A DNA stretch of 64,000 nucleotides from Myxococcus virescens (GCF_900101905.1 NZ_FNAJ01000003.1:620001-684000), one strand, 5' to 3'. Positions 9,305-19,750 are shown, counted from the first letter of the stretch. Translations and numbers: made by a program. The notes: generated by a model not told the origin, from the letters alone.

Positions 9305-10681
9305 ATGTCTATCCATCCAGCGGGTGCGTCCACCGCCGCGCCGCTTCCGCCCTTGTCACCAGGAGCCCCGCTGATCGGACATCTCCGTGCCCTGAGAAAG
9401 GACCCGCTCCACTTCCTGCAAGCCCAGGTGCGGGAATACGGCGACGTGGTGCGCCTCCCCATGGGGCCCACCGACCTCGTCCTGGTGGCGCACCCGGATG
9501 GCGTGCGCCACGTCCTTCAAGACCATGCGCGCAACTACAGCAAACAGTCTCGCGGATTCAGGGTGCTTCAAGAACTGCTGGGCCACGGCCTGCTCACCAG
9601 CGAGGGTGGCCATTGGCTGCGGCAGCGCCGGCTCGCGCAACCCGCTTTCCATCGCCAACGGGTCGCGGGCTTCGCGAGGACCATGGTGGACGCGGCAGCG
9701 GACCTCGCCGCCACGCTGGAGGCCCGCGCCGACACGGGCGCCGCGTTCAATGTGGCCGAGGACTTCACCCGCCTGACGCTTCGCATCGCCAGCACGACGC
9801 TGTTCGGCGCCGACGTCAGCAGCGCCGCGCATGACATCGCGACGGCGATGAGCCGGCTGCAAGTGTTCGTCTACAAGCGGCTCACACAACCCGTGCCGCT
9901 TTCCTTGCGCCTTCCGCTTCCCGCCCATCGGCAGTTCGAGCGAGACGTCGGCAGCCTCAACCGCGTGGTGCACGGCATCATCGCGAAGCGACGACGCGAG
10001 AGCGGCGAGCACCACGACCTGCTGCAGATGATGATGGAGGCACACGACGATGACACGGGCGAGCGGATGAGCGACACGCAGCTCCGCGACGAGGTCCTGA
10101 CCCTGCTGATCGCCGGCCATGAAACGACGGCGAGCGCGCTGGCATGGACCCTCATGCTGTTGTCCCAGCACCCGGGCGTACGCAGGGACATGGAGTCGGA
10201 GCTGGCGCGTGAGCTGGGTGGCCGCAACCCCACGTACGAGGACCTGCCCCAGTTGGAACTCACCCACCGCGTGGTGGACGAATCCTTGCGGCTCTATCCA
10301 CCGGCATGGGCCCTCTCTCGAATCGCCACCGAGGAGGACCTCGTGGGCGGATTCCGGATTCCCAAAGGCGCCCATCTGTTGATCGCCCCCTGGGTGACGC
10401 ATCGGCACCCGAGCATCTGGGACAATCCCGAAGGCTTCGACCCGGATCGCTTCCTTCCCGAACGGGAGCAGGCGCGTCCACGCTTCGCCTGGTTCCCTTT
10501 CGGCGGTGGGCCACGTCAGTGCATCGGCAACCAGTTCGCGCTGATGGAGTTGGTCTTGGTGCTGGCCACCCTGCTCCAACGCGTCCGGCTGAACCTCACG
10601 CCGGGCCAGGTCATCCACCCCACGCCCGCCATCACCCTGCGCCCCAGGCCCGGCGTCTGGGTCACGGCCTCGCGGCCCTGA
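9305..10681 (+). CDS. Cytochrome P450
   Basis: 458 aa; the ATG at 9305 follows a GGAAGGGAG Shine-Dalgarno stretch. Haem-thiolate monooxygenase hallmarks: I-helix AGHETTAS (from residue 270), ExxR in ESLRLYPP (Glu326, Arg329), and the Cys-ligand loop FGGGPRQCIG with Cys406. The N-terminus is soluble, with no membrane anchor. Overall the pattern (HETTASAL, PFGGGPRQCIG) is closest to bacterial CYP enzymes of the fatty-acid/terpenoid-hydroxylating type. No ferredoxin or other pathway gene is adjacent, so the substrate is unknown and electrons must come from elsewhere in the genome. Confidence 0.95.
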   Translation: MSIHPAGASTAAPLPPLSPGAPLIGHLRALRKDPLHFLQAQVREYGDVVRLPMGPTDLVLVAHPDGVRHVLQDHARNYSKQSRGFRVLQELLGHGLLTSEGGHWLRQRRLAQPAFHRQRVAGFARTMVDAAADLAATLEARADTGAAFNVAEDFTRLTLRIASTTLFGADVSSAAHDIATAMSRLQVFVYKRLTQPVPLSLRLPLPAHRQFERDVGSLNRVVHGIIAKRRRESGEHHDLLQMMMEAHDDDTGERMSDTQLRDEVLTLLIAGHETTASALAWTLMLLSQHPGVRRDMESELARELGGRNPTYEDLPQLELTHRVVDESLRLYPPAWALSRIATEEDLVGGFRIPKGAHLLIAPWVTHRHPSIWDNPEGFDPDRFLPEREQARPRFAWFPFGGGPRQCIGNQFALMELVLVLATLLQRVRLNLTPGQVIHPTPAITLRPRPGVWVTASRP

Positions 10682-10821
10682 GGACTCTGGGTTGCCGCAG
10701 TCGCGGTAGGAGCCCAGATAGGGCGGCACGGAAATCACCGTAATCCCCGCGCCCCAGGAGGCGGGGGCACGCCCGGATTGGTGGAGCCCAAGCTGCGCGG
10801 CCGTTGAGGTATAGCGGCCGC

Positions 10822-11733
10822 ATGACGTCCTCTCCTCCCACGCCCCCGGGCGCGGTCGCCTTCGTGGACCGCTGGCGCGAGTTGTTCGACGCGTGTGACT
10901 GGTCCGGCCTGCGGGCGCACGAACATCCCGACTTTCCCGAGTCCGGCCCTCCCCGCCAGAACGACAGCTTCATCCGCGGACTCGGCAAGAGCGGCTTCCG
11001 AGTCACGAGCGCGACGCTGAAGCCCTTCGTGCAGCCCCGGTGGTCCGTCTTCCGCACGCAGCGCCTGCACCCACAACCGACCTACTGGTGTGACCTGGTG
11101 TTGAAGGACGCGAAGGGCCACGAGACCGAGGCCTTCATCGCCCTGGCTCCGTGGGAGGGGACCGAGGGTGCCTTCCGCGCCTCGTACTACGTCGCGATTC
11201 CCCCGAAGAAGAAGGTCGCCCCGTTGGACTTGGGCAAGGAGCGCCAGCGCGTCGCGAAGTTCCTCGCCAAGGCGGTGAAGGACTTCGCCCGGGTCCAGGA
11301 CGCACGGCCGCTCCAGCGACTGGAGCTCCAGTACTCCACCGACAACGGGACGCTGAACGTGTGCTTCGACCTCGACCCGGCGGCCGAGCCGGGGCGTGGC
11401 GACGCGATGACTCATTTCGGCTTCGCGGAGCTCCTCGTCCCGCGCTGGGCCGACGTGAAGGAGCACAGGCCGTCCCTGGTGGGCCTCGATGGCGCGAAGC
11501 TCGCGGCCCGCGAGGATGGGACCTGGGGCACGCCCGAGGCGCACGCGAAACTCGAGGAGCACTTGGGGAAGATGCTCGTCGCGACGCTGCTCGAGATGCG
11601 GGACAGAGGCCAGTTCGAGGCCCTGCGTGCCTCGGCCACCGCGGAGTTGGGGGTCGAGGAGTACGAAGGCCACTTCGGCTGGCCCGACTACGAGGAGCGC
11701 GGGCTCGAGAACAGGATTGCGTCGTCCCCGTAG
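10822..11733 (+). CDS. Uncharacterised protein
   Basis: 303 aa from the ATG at 10822 (an in-frame TTG 18 bases upstream is less likely). Soluble, without signal peptide or membrane segment. The N-terminal third (AFVDRWRELFDACDW) looks helical, and the middle has alternating strands (YWCDLVLKDAKGHETEAFIAL). The C-terminal part contains HFGFAELLVPRW and ends GWPDYEERGLENR. I do not recognise the family. It stands alone, 140 bp after the P450 gene and converging on a minus-strand secreted-protein gene. Codon usage is typical of the window, so it appears to be a resident gene. Confidence 0.6.
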   Translation: MTSSPPTPPGAVAFVDRWRELFDACDWSGLRAHEHPDFPESGPPRQNDSFIRGLGKSGFRVTSATLKPFVQPRWSVFRTQRLHPQPTYWCDLVLKDAKGHETEAFIALAPWEGTEGAFRASYYVAIPPKKKVAPLDLGKERQRVAKFLAKAVKDFARVQDARPLQRLELQYSTDNGTLNVCFDLDPAAEPGRGDAMTHFGFAELLVPRWADVKEHRPSLVGLDGAKLAAREDGTWGTPEAHAKLEEHLGKMLVATLLEMRDRGQFEALRASATAELGVEEYEGHFGWPDYEERGLENRIASSP

Positions 11734-11919
11734 CGCCGCGCGTGGAGGCACGGCTCGGAGGCCCCCGCCCCCTGGGCGATGGAGGGGGCTCCACGCCGCC
11801 GGTCCGTGGCCTGGAGCGCCCCGGCTACCGCGAAGCGGGGGGCGATGACGCGGCCCCACAGCCACTGCGGCATCGCAGCGCGCGGGTCGGGCGCGGAGGC
11901 CGCAGGCGCCGCGCACGCC

Positions 11920-12513
11920 TCAGCGCGTGCCGGTCGCCGCGTGGCCGCCCACACCCCAGAAGAACAGGTCGACCTTGCCCTTCCCCGCATCGTGGCGCGC
12001 CATGTACTTGAGGTCGGCATCGAGCTGGACGGCGAAATAGCGCTCGCCGGGTTGCGCAAACCAGGGGCGGATCTCCGTCAGCCGGCCCGTCGTCCCGCCC
12101 CAGCTATAGGTGCCGTTGGCGCGGATGGTCAGGCTGTTCATGGCGGCGCCTTGCGCATAGTTGCGATAGATGCGGCTGCCGTCGGTGCTGTACCAGATGC
12201 CGCCGGGCACCCACAGATTCCAGCGCCCCACCATGCCGGCCGGGACCTTGCCCTGCGGCTGGACGACCTCCGGATTGTCCATCGCCCGGGGAGCGACCTG
12301 CTGGGTGGTGGTGGGGCTGGACCCGAGGCCCGGCTGGGACTGGCCGGGCCCGCCCTTGCCCGGCGCGGGCGGCGTCGGGGCGGGCGATTGCGCCTGCGGC
12401 GGTTGCGACCATTGCTCGGTCTTTGTCGGCTGCGACCACTGCCCCGTCTGCGCGATCGCCGGCGCGCAGGCCAAGACGACAAACGACACTGCCAGCACCG
12501 ACCTTCCAGACAT
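11920..12513 (-). CDS. Secreted Pro/Gln-rich protein, unknown function
   Basis: 197 aa from the ATG at 12513, six bases after GAGG; earlier in-frame ATGs at 12525 and 12534 are possible. A signal peptide (MSGRSVLAVSFVVLACAPAIAQ) is followed by a low-complexity linker with a WSQP repeat (QWSQPTKTEQWSQPP), then a globular region (about 95-197) with GMVGRWNLWVPGG and GRIYRNY-type Trp/Tyr-rich strands, ending DLFFWGVGGHAA. The style of the C-terminal domain is unlike its myxobacterial neighbours and resembles small secreted proteins of alpha- or betaproteobacteria; that impression is inference. It abuts the repeat-rich gap at 12.5-13.2 kb. Confidence 0.6.
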   Translation of the reverse strand: MSGRSVLAVSFVVLACAPAIAQTGQWSQPTKTEQWSQPPQAQSPAPTPPAPGKGGPGQSQPGLGSSPTTTQQVAPRAMDNPEVVQPQGKVPAGMVGRWNLWVPGGIWYSTDGSRIYRNYAQGAAMNSLTIRANGTYSWGGTTGRLTEIRPWFAQPGERYFAVQLDADLKYMARHDAGKGKVDLFFWGVGGHAATGTR

Positions 12514-12759
12514 GTTCGACCTCATCCGTCCCATCGCGTGTCAAGCATTGTGGCAAGGCAAGGCCATGGGTTCGCCGGGCGCGTCGTGAGCCGCGCCTTT
12601 GACGTCCCCGCTTGCGGGCCATGGCCGCAAAATCCTGAAGTTCGACAACCTGAAATGGCGCAACTTTCACTCTCGCAGGCGAGGTGAGAAAAATCAGCGG
12701 GTAATGCGCGCCTCCGTCCAGAGGGGGTGGGACCCCTTCGGCACGTGAACGGACACACC

Positions 12760-12866
12760 GCTGCCGTGCGCGGACCGGGAGAGCGCGGCGCCGAAGTTGC
12801 CGCCCCCCAACGTTGTCGTCCTGTCGGGGGCTGCCGTGCGCGGACCGGGAGAGCGCGGCGCCGAAG
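12760..12866. repeat. Direct repeat, 37-bp unit duplicated with 70-bp period
   Basis: An identical 37-base unit beginning GCTGCCGTGCGCGGACC and ending GGCGCCGAAG occurs at 12760-12796 and 12830-12866. The 33-base spacer between copies is unrelated. The unit is GC-rich and contains GGCGCC and GCGCGG palindromic cores. No open reading frame uses it sensibly. Confidence 0.85.
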
Positions 12867-12871
12867 GCTGG

Positions 12872-12906
12872 GGGCTGAGGGCTGAGGGCTGAGGGCTGAG
12901 GGCTGA
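12872..12906. repeat. Heptanucleotide tandem repeat (GGGCTGA)5
   Basis: Five perfect GGGCTGA copies (TCAGCCC on the other strand) follow directly after the second 37-bp repeat copy, preceded by one degenerate copy. Because the unit length is not a multiple of three, slippage here would change frame, which argues against coding use. Copy number is likely to vary between strains. Confidence 0.9.
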
Positions 12907-13200
12907 GGCCCGCACCACGCAGGCGCTGCACAAGGGCCTCGAGGAGCCGCAACGTCCCGAGCACCAGCCCGTCGCCCCCCCCACCGCGCTCGGCGGCGCT
13001 TCGTCCTCAGCGCCGTCAACCGGGCCGCCGCCTCAAACTGCTCCTGCCCCCCAGGAGGCTTCCCTCCCTGGTCATCAGAAGCAACGCGTTGCGCCGACAG
13101 CCCTCGCCCCCCCGAATACAAGACAGGCAGGCGCGGCGTGCCACGCGTCGTTCGAGTTGCATCCCCCCGCTCTGTCCGAGACATTGCCTGCGGAGTAGGG

Positions 13201-13911
13201 ATGATGCTCGGCTACCAGACGAATCCACAGTGGCGAGACATGTCTGACTTCGTGGTTCACTTCACGAAGCCGGGACCGCCCTATCTCGACGCCTACCAGA
13301 ACATGATGAGCATCCTCGGCGCCCGGACGCTCATCCCCGGCGCCGAGGGCTTCGGCATCGCCCGTCGAGAGCCCGCCGTCGCCGAGCGCCACCGCTCCGT
13401 GTGCTTCAGCGAGATTCCCCTGGACCAGCTCGCCCGGCTCGTCCAGCGCCGCAGCCTGTATGGCATTGGCTTCAGCAAGAGCTACATCCTCTCCCAGGGC
13501 GGCGGCCCCGTCTGGTACGTCCAGTACGCCTCCCCCGCGCACCTCGCCCTGAAGCATCAGGTGGAGCGCGCGCTCGCGGCGCCTTCGCCCCAGCAAGAGC
13601 CCATCTGGTCCATGACGCCCTTCGTGGACATCCAAGGCGACCACCACAACGCGCCCTACAGCTACCGCTTCGACTGGGAGCGCGAGTGGCGCGTGCCGGG
13701 CTTGCTCCGCTTCACCGAGTACGACGTCGCCGCCCTCTTCCTGCCCGAGGAGCTCCACGACACCGCCCGCGAGTTCTTCACCTGGGCCGTGCGCGAGAAG
13801 GCGGGCCCCGGCTACTTCTGCCCCTGCCTGGACCCGCTGTGGAAGTCGGACCAGATCGCCGAGGCGCTCGCGAAGCACGCCTCTGATTCCGTGCGCCTCA
13901 AGGCCGGATAG
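13201..13911 (+). CDS. AbiGi-family abortive infection antitoxin
   Basis: 236 aa from the ATG at 13201, placed after GGAG with five-base spacing; MSDFVVHFTK further in is an alternative start. The pattern (SDFVVHFTK, an ILGARTLIPG segment, VCFSEIPLDQL, YGIGFSK, GGGPVWYV, then DWEREWRVPG) is that of the AbiGi antitoxin family of phage abortive-infection systems, where AbiGi partners a toxic AbiGii. No AbiGii-like gene is adjacent on either side. The gene lies between the repeat-rich gap and a CotH lipoprotein gene. It may be a solitary member with its own activity, or the survivor of a broken pair. Family assignment is by recalled motif pattern only. Confidence 0.65.
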   Translation: MMLGYQTNPQWRDMSDFVVHFTKPGPPYLDAYQNMMSILGARTLIPGAEGFGIARREPAVAERHRSVCFSEIPLDQLARLVQRRSLYGIGFSKSYILSQGGGPVWYVQYASPAHLALKHQVERALAAPSPQQEPIWSMTPFVDIQGDHHNAPYSYRFDWEREWRVPGLLRFTEYDVAALFLPEELHDTAREFFTWAVREKAGPGYFCPCLDPLWKSDQIAEALAKHASDSVRLKAG

Positions 13912-14102
13912 CCCCCGGGAAGCGAGCGGGCCCAGGGAGGTTGTCCACTGGACACCGCGTGTCTCGTCCTGGCCCCGCTGGGCGCCCTCCCTCCGGCGGC
14001 GTCCACGAGCCGACAACGGCCGGCACCGCGGGGGGTGCCAGGCGCGTCACGGAATGGTTAATCCTGCGAGCCTGACGTGGCGTTCGAGGGGGGAGGGACC
14101 AG

Positions 14103-15842
14103 GTGGGCGGGAAACGCTTTCCAAGGCTGTTTCTGGCGGGAGTCGCGGGGCTGGTGGTGGCGTGTGGTGGCGACTCCGGAAGCCGTGGCATTCCGGACCC
14201 CACCAGCGAGCCCCCTGACAACGGGACGCTTCCCGACGCGGGCCTGCCCTCCAACAGCACGGACGGAGGGGCGACACCCGACGCGGGAACCGGCCCGGGT
14301 ACCCCTGACGGCGGCGAGCCCGATGGCGGCCCACCGCCGCAGACCAACCTCTGCGCGCCCACCGCGGGCGAGCCTCGCTGGGTGCTCGAAGGCGAGCCCA
14401 TCTCCGCCACCGTGACCTGCACCACCGGCCATGCCGCGCCCGACACGCGCTTCATCGTGGACAACCTGCCGCCCGGCGCCCGGTTCGATGCGGCCACGGG
14501 CACCCTGAGCTGGACGCCCGGCAAGGACCAGGCCGCCGTGTGGCACCTCACGCTCCGGGAAGAGAGCACCGGCGAGACGGGCACGCTCAAGGTCGGCGTG
14601 GCGGAGAACGAGTCCGCGCCCGGCAACGTCCCCATCGTCGACCCGGCGGCCTACACGGAGGAGTTCGGCCTGCCGGTGTTCCACCTCTCCTACGAAGGCG
14701 GTTTGACGGCGGGCGGCTACCGGCCGGTGCAGCTCGTCTACCGGGGCCAGCGCTTCGACCTGGAGGCAAAGTACCGGGGCGCCACCTCCAGCGTGTTCCC
14801 CAAGCGCAGCCTCACGCTGAAATTCCCGGACGAAAACCTGTTCACCGAGCCCGTCTTCGGAAACGGCTTCGAGGACCGCAAGCGCGTGGTGCTCATCACC
14901 ACGTTCAATGACAACTCCTACATGCGCTCGCGGCTCGCCTTCGACGTGTGGAGCCGGATGAGCCCGGGCCATATCCACCTGCGCACCTACAGCGCGGTGC
15001 TCTACGCCAACAACAAATACGTCGGCCTCTACACGGCTGCGGACCACGTCAACAAGCGCCTGATGGCCGCGCACGGCATCGACAAGGACGCGGACGCCTT
15101 CAAGGCCGTGGACCACCGCGCCAACTTCTCGCGCCTGCGCAAGGACGGCACGCCCAAGAGCAGCCTCCACGAAGGCTTCGAGAAATCGGAGGGCTCCCCG
15201 GAGGAAGGCGAGCCTGGCGCGTTCGCCCCCCTGGAGGCGCTCACCGCATTCATCGCAGACTCGAACGCGGACGCCTTCCGCGCCGGCTTCCCGCAGCGGA
15301 TGAATGCGCGGGACTACGAGGACTGGTGGATCTTCAACACGCTCATCCTGGGCGTGGACTCGCAGGCGAAGAATGCCTACCACGCCTACGACCCGGCCAC
15401 CGGCGGCCCCTGGCGCTTCATCCCCTGGGACTTGGACGCGAGCTTCGGGCAGTCCTACGACACCACCCGGACCTCACCCACGGCGCGCCCCACGTTCCGC
15501 GAGGACAACCTGCTCTTCCAGCGCATGCTGGCCGACCCCACCATCGCCGGGCCCATGCGCGAGCGCTACCGGGCGCTGCTGCGCGACACGCTGAACGTGG
15601 AGGTCATGCAGGCCCTCATCGACGGCTACGTCCAGGAGACGGCGCCTTCCGCGCGGCGTGACTGGGCGAAGTGGGGCGCCAAACACCTCGCCTTCGGCGA
15701 CCCGAACGACCCGTGGGGCGGCCATGGCAACTTCCCCCACTGGCACACGCGCCAGGACTTCAACTCCTACGAGGAGGAAGTCGAGTACGTGCGCCAGTGG
15801 ATTCTGACCCGCTGGGGCGCGCTGGAGAGCCAACTGCCCTGA
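14103..15842 (+). CDS. CotH-kinase-family lipoprotein
   Basis: 579 aa, GTG start preceded by a GGGAGGGA purine tract. A lipoprotein signal (FLAGVAGLVVAC) is followed by a Gly/Asp/Pro-rich linker (about 25-78), an Ig-like segment (about 90-165, NLPPGARFDAATGTLSWTPG, typical of putative Ig domains) and a CotH-type atypical protein kinase domain (about 185-560). The kinase region shows FPKRSLTLKF (Lys candidate), NDNSYMRSRLAFDVW, YVGLYTAADHVNKR and the WRFIPWDLDASFG segment bearing the metal-binding Asp. In Bacillus, CotH phosphorylates spore coat proteins; in a myxobacterium an envelope or spore-surface role is plausible but unproven. Confidence 0.85.
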   Translation: MGGKRFPRLFLAGVAGLVVACGGDSGSRGIPDPTSEPPDNGTLPDAGLPSNSTDGGATPDAGTGPGTPDGGEPDGGPPPQTNLCAPTAGEPRWVLEGEPISATVTCTTGHAAPDTRFIVDNLPPGARFDAATGTLSWTPGKDQAAVWHLTLREESTGETGTLKVGVAENESAPGNVPIVDPAAYTEEFGLPVFHLSYEGGLTAGGYRPVQLVYRGQRFDLEAKYRGATSSVFPKRSLTLKFPDENLFTEPVFGNGFEDRKRVVLITTFNDNSYMRSRLAFDVWSRMSPGHIHLRTYSAVLYANNKYVGLYTAADHVNKRLMAAHGIDKDADAFKAVDHRANFSRLRKDGTPKSSLHEGFEKSEGSPEEGEPGAFAPLEALTAFIADSNADAFRAGFPQRMNARDYEDWWIFNTLILGVDSQAKNAYHAYDPATGGPWRFIPWDLDASFGQSYDTTRTSPTARPTFREDNLLFQRMLADPTIAGPMRERYRALLRDTLNVEVMQALIDGYVQETAPSARRDWAKWGAKHLAFGDPNDPWGGHGNFPHWHTRQDFNSYEEEVEYVRQWILTRWGALESQLP

Positions 15843-15850
15843 GCAGGCGG

Positions 15851-15878
15851 GTGTCCCCTCCCTCGGTGGAGGGGACAC
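15851..15878. terminator. Hairpin between convergent CotH and asnS genes
   Basis: A perfect 11-bp stem (GTGTCCCCTCC with GGAGGGGACAC) closes a 6-base loop, 8 bases after the CotH stop and 12 bases from the asnS stop. There is no T-tract, so it would act as a stem-only bidirectional terminator or 3'-end protector. Confidence 0.6.
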
Positions 15879-15890
15879 TCGGACGGCGGC

Positions 15891-17291
<1,401 letters not shown>

Positions 17292-17574
17292 TGACGCTCT
17301 CCCTTGAGCCGTTTCGGGGACTGCGAGTTAGCCGGGCCCCGGCCCCGAGGACAAGGGCGCTGTGCCCCAAGCCTCGCAACCCGGGCCGCCCGGCGGCGCT
17401 TCTGGGGGCTCCAAGCACCCCGCCAGACCGCCTGAAACCCGGCCAACCGTGTCAGACCCCCCAGGTATCTTTCTCCCATGGTCGCCCGAAAAGGGGACCA
17501 GCGATTCCACGAAACCCTCACGTCCCTCGCGGGCTTCACGGCCTGCCCTGGCCGTGCCCTACCTGGAGAGTCAC

Positions 17575-18603
17575 ATGGCTACTCGCAAGACGTCCAAGCG
17601 CAACGTTGTCGCCCGCAACCGCTCCACCGAGGCCACCAAGGCCGCCTTCGAGGAGCTCGCTCGCAAGGCGCGCAACAAGCCCATCGTCTCCACCAAGGAG
17701 CAGGACGCGCAGGAGGCCCACGCGAAGAACGTCCTCGCGGACGTGTCCAGCCTCACCGCCGAATCCGCCGTGAAGAAAGTCACGGAGGCGGGCCTCACCA
17801 TCAACAAGACGCTGGCCGGCATCAACGAGCAGGTCATCTCGCTGGTGGAGGAGCTGAAGCAGCTCGACGAGGCCATCCAGCTCAAGACGGAGGAGCTGAA
17901 CGGGCTGCACGGCAAGGACGTGGCCGCCAGCGCCATCGACGTGCTCGTGGCCGAGTACGACAAGAAGAAGGCCGAGCTGGAAGCGGAGATGGAGCGGCTC
18001 CAGAAGGACATCGAGGACACCCGGGCGAAGGCCGCCGCGGACCAGTCCGCCGAGCGGCAGGCCACCGAGGTTGCCCGCAAGCGCGCCGAGGAGGAGTACG
18101 CCTATGACACCCAGCTCCAGCGCAAGAAGGAGCAGGATGCCTTCGCCGAGTCGCTGCGCCAGCAGGCCGCCACCGAGCGCGACCGCAAGGAGAAGCTGGA
18201 GAAGGATTGGGCCACCCGCGAGGACGCCCTGAAGCAGCGTGAGAAGGAGCTGGAGGACCTGCGCAAGCAGGTGGCGGACTTCCCGCTGGTGCTCAAGAAG
18301 GAGACGGACACCGCCGCGGCCATCACCGGCAACCGGGTGAAGTCCGAGTGGGAGCTGAAGCTCACGCTCGCCACCAAGGACGCGGAGACGGCGCAGCGCG
18401 TCGCCGCCATGGAGATTTCCTCGCTCAAGGAGACCGCCACCAAGCAGGCCCAGGCGCTCCAGACGCTTCAGACGGAGCTGGCCGAGGCCAAGCGTCAGGT
18501 CCAGGCCATCGCCGAGAAGGCGCTCGAGTCCGCGTCCGGCGCCCGCGCGCTGGCCGAGGTCCAGGGCGTCATCGCCAGCCGCGACTACAGCAAGGGCAAG
18601 TAG
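17575..18603 (+). CDS. Long coiled-coil protein, cytoplasmic
   Basis: 342 aa from the ATG at 17575 after TGGAGAG. The N-terminal 20 residues are basic (TRKTSKRNVVARNR), and the rest is almost wholly helical, with dense Glu/Lys/Ala heptads from about 90 to 325 (KKKAELEAEMERLQKD, REKELEDLRKQVAD). No signal peptide, membrane segment or catalytic motif is visible. The architecture suggests a structural scaffold or chromosome/cytoskeleton-associated protein; no specific function can be given. It stands alone, and its 3' end is marked by a hairpin. Confidence 0.75.
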   Translation: MATRKTSKRNVVARNRSTEATKAAFEELARKARNKPIVSTKEQDAQEAHAKNVLADVSSLTAESAVKKVTEAGLTINKTLAGINEQVISLVEELKQLDEAIQLKTEELNGLHGKDVAASAIDVLVAEYDKKKAELEAEMERLQKDIEDTRAKAAADQSAERQATEVARKRAEEEYAYDTQLQRKKEQDAFAESLRQQAATERDRKEKLEKDWATREDALKQREKELEDLRKQVADFPLVLKKETDTAAAITGNRVKSEWELKLTLATKDAETAQRVAAMEISSLKETATKQAQALQTLQTELAEAKRQVQAIAEKALESASGARALAEVQGVIASRDYSKGK

Positions 18604-18615
18604 CCCGGCGCGGTG

Positions 18616-18658
18616 GACTCCCTGGCGCCGCGCCCTGTCGTGGCGCCGCCGGGGAGTC
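18616..18658 (+). terminator. Hairpin after the coiled-coil gene
   Basis: GACTCCC and GGGAGTC form the base of an imperfect stem that continues inward through GGCGCC on both sides with a small bulge, starting 13 bases after the stop. No T-tract follows. Confidence 0.45.
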
Positions 18659-18724
18659 TCGGCTCACGGCTTATTAGCGTCATCCCTGGTGATGACAGGA
18701 TTTGAGCGCTGCTAGAGTCCCAGC

Positions 18725-19750
18725 ATGGACAAGACTCCCGGCGGGACTCCGTTTCCCACGCAGCTCCTCTATGAGCGAATCGGCGGCTATTGGCTCACCC
18801 AGGTCATCGGCACGGCGGCCCGTCTGGGAATCGCGGACCTGCTCTCCAAGGGCCCGCGGAGCAGTGGCGCGCTGGCGGACGAGCTCGGCATCAGCGCGGA
18901 CGGCCTGTACCGGCTGCTGCGAGGCGGCATCTCCGCGGGCATCTTCCAGGAGGTTGGTGAGCGGACCTTTGCCCTGACGCCCATGGGCGAAGGGCTCCGC
19001 TCGGACATCCCCGGCTCGCTGCGGGACGTGGCCATCGCGCAGAGTGACCGCGCCCACTGGCTGCCCTGGGGCCAGCTCACCGAGGCCGTTCGCACCGGGA
19101 AGTCCACCGTCCGCGAGGCACTGGGGACGGACATCTGGGAGCACTTCGCCAAGCACCCCGAAGAGGCGGCGCACTTCGCCCGGGCCATGGGCAACCTGTC
19201 GGCCCTGGTGGCCCACGAGCTGACGCAACAGGTCGACTTCTCCCCCTTCGCCCATGTGGCGGACATCGGCGGCAGCCAGGGAGCGCTGCTGGCGCGGGTG
19301 CTGCGCGCCAACCCCTCCTGCCGGGGCATTCTTTTCGACCTGCCGCACGTGCTCGAAGGCGCGAAGGCCCCGATGGAAGCCCAGGGCCTCCATGGACGGG
19401 TGGAGCTGGTGGGCGGCAGCTTCTTCGAGCCGGGCCTCCCCTCCGCCGAGGCCTACCTGCTCAAGCACATCCTTCACGACTGGGACGAGGACTCCGCCGC
19501 CGCCATCCTGCGGAACATCCACGCCGCGGCGCCCGCGGGAGCCCGGCTCTTCGTGCTGGAGCTGGTGATGCCCGACAACCAGACGCCCTCTCCCGTGCCC
19601 CTGATGGACCTCAACATGATGGTGCTGGTGGACGGACGGGAGCGCACGGCCAACGAATTCCAGGCACTGCTGACCCGGACCGCCTGGGAGCTGGTGGGCA
19701 TCCGCCCCACCCAGGCCGGCACGAGCATCATCGAAGCCGTGAAGCGCTGA
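18725..19750 (+). CDS. Family-2 O-methyltransferase (acetylserotonin-type)
   Basis: 341 aa. An N-terminal winged-helix dimerisation domain (about 15-95, ARLGIADLLSKGP and LYRLLRGGISAGIF) is followed by a Rossmann SAM-binding domain with motif I VADIGGSQGALL (about 178-189). The conserved catalytic-His segment is LLKHILHDWDED, and the SAM-binding strand is ARLFVLELVMPD. Such enzymes methylate hydroxyl groups of aromatic or polyketide metabolites. It converges tail to tail on a membrane/spermidine-synthase-like gene, one base apart. No biosynthetic cluster surrounds it, so the substrate is unknown. Confidence 0.9.
   Translation: MDKTPGGTPFPTQLLYERIGGYWLTQVIGTAARLGIADLLSKGPRSSGALADELGISADGLYRLLRGGISAGIFQEVGERTFALTPMGEGLRSDIPGSLRDVAIAQSDRAHWLPWGQLTEAVRTGKSTVREALGTDIWEHFAKHPEEAAHFARAMGNLSALVAHELTQQVDFSPFAHVADIGGSQGALLARVLRANPSCRGILFDLPHVLEGAKAPMEAQGLHGRVELVGGSFFEPGLPSAEAYLLKHILHDWDEDSAAAILRNIHAAAPAGARLFVLELVMPDNQTPSPVPLMDLNMMVLVDGRERTANEFQALLTRTAWELVGIRPTQAGTSIIEAVKR

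Larger units (their letters stand above)
12535..13200. other. Gene-free stretch of about 0.67 kb with repeats
   Basis: No convincing gene lies here. An open minus-strand frame exists only because a heptanucleotide repeat stays open in every frame; its translation is low-complexity (SALSPQP units). The stretch contains a duplicated 37-bp unit, a GGGCTGA array and, around 12640-12700, a more A/T-rich segment than the surroundings. The right end includes the ribosome-binding site of the AbiGi-type gene. Confidence 0.6.

Noticed and set aside
12522-13184. Minus-strand open frame of 220 codons over the repeat region
   Set aside because: It is kept open by the heptamer repeat, has an Arg/Pro/Ala-rich low-complexity translation with SALSPQP units, and shows no ribosome-binding site or domain.
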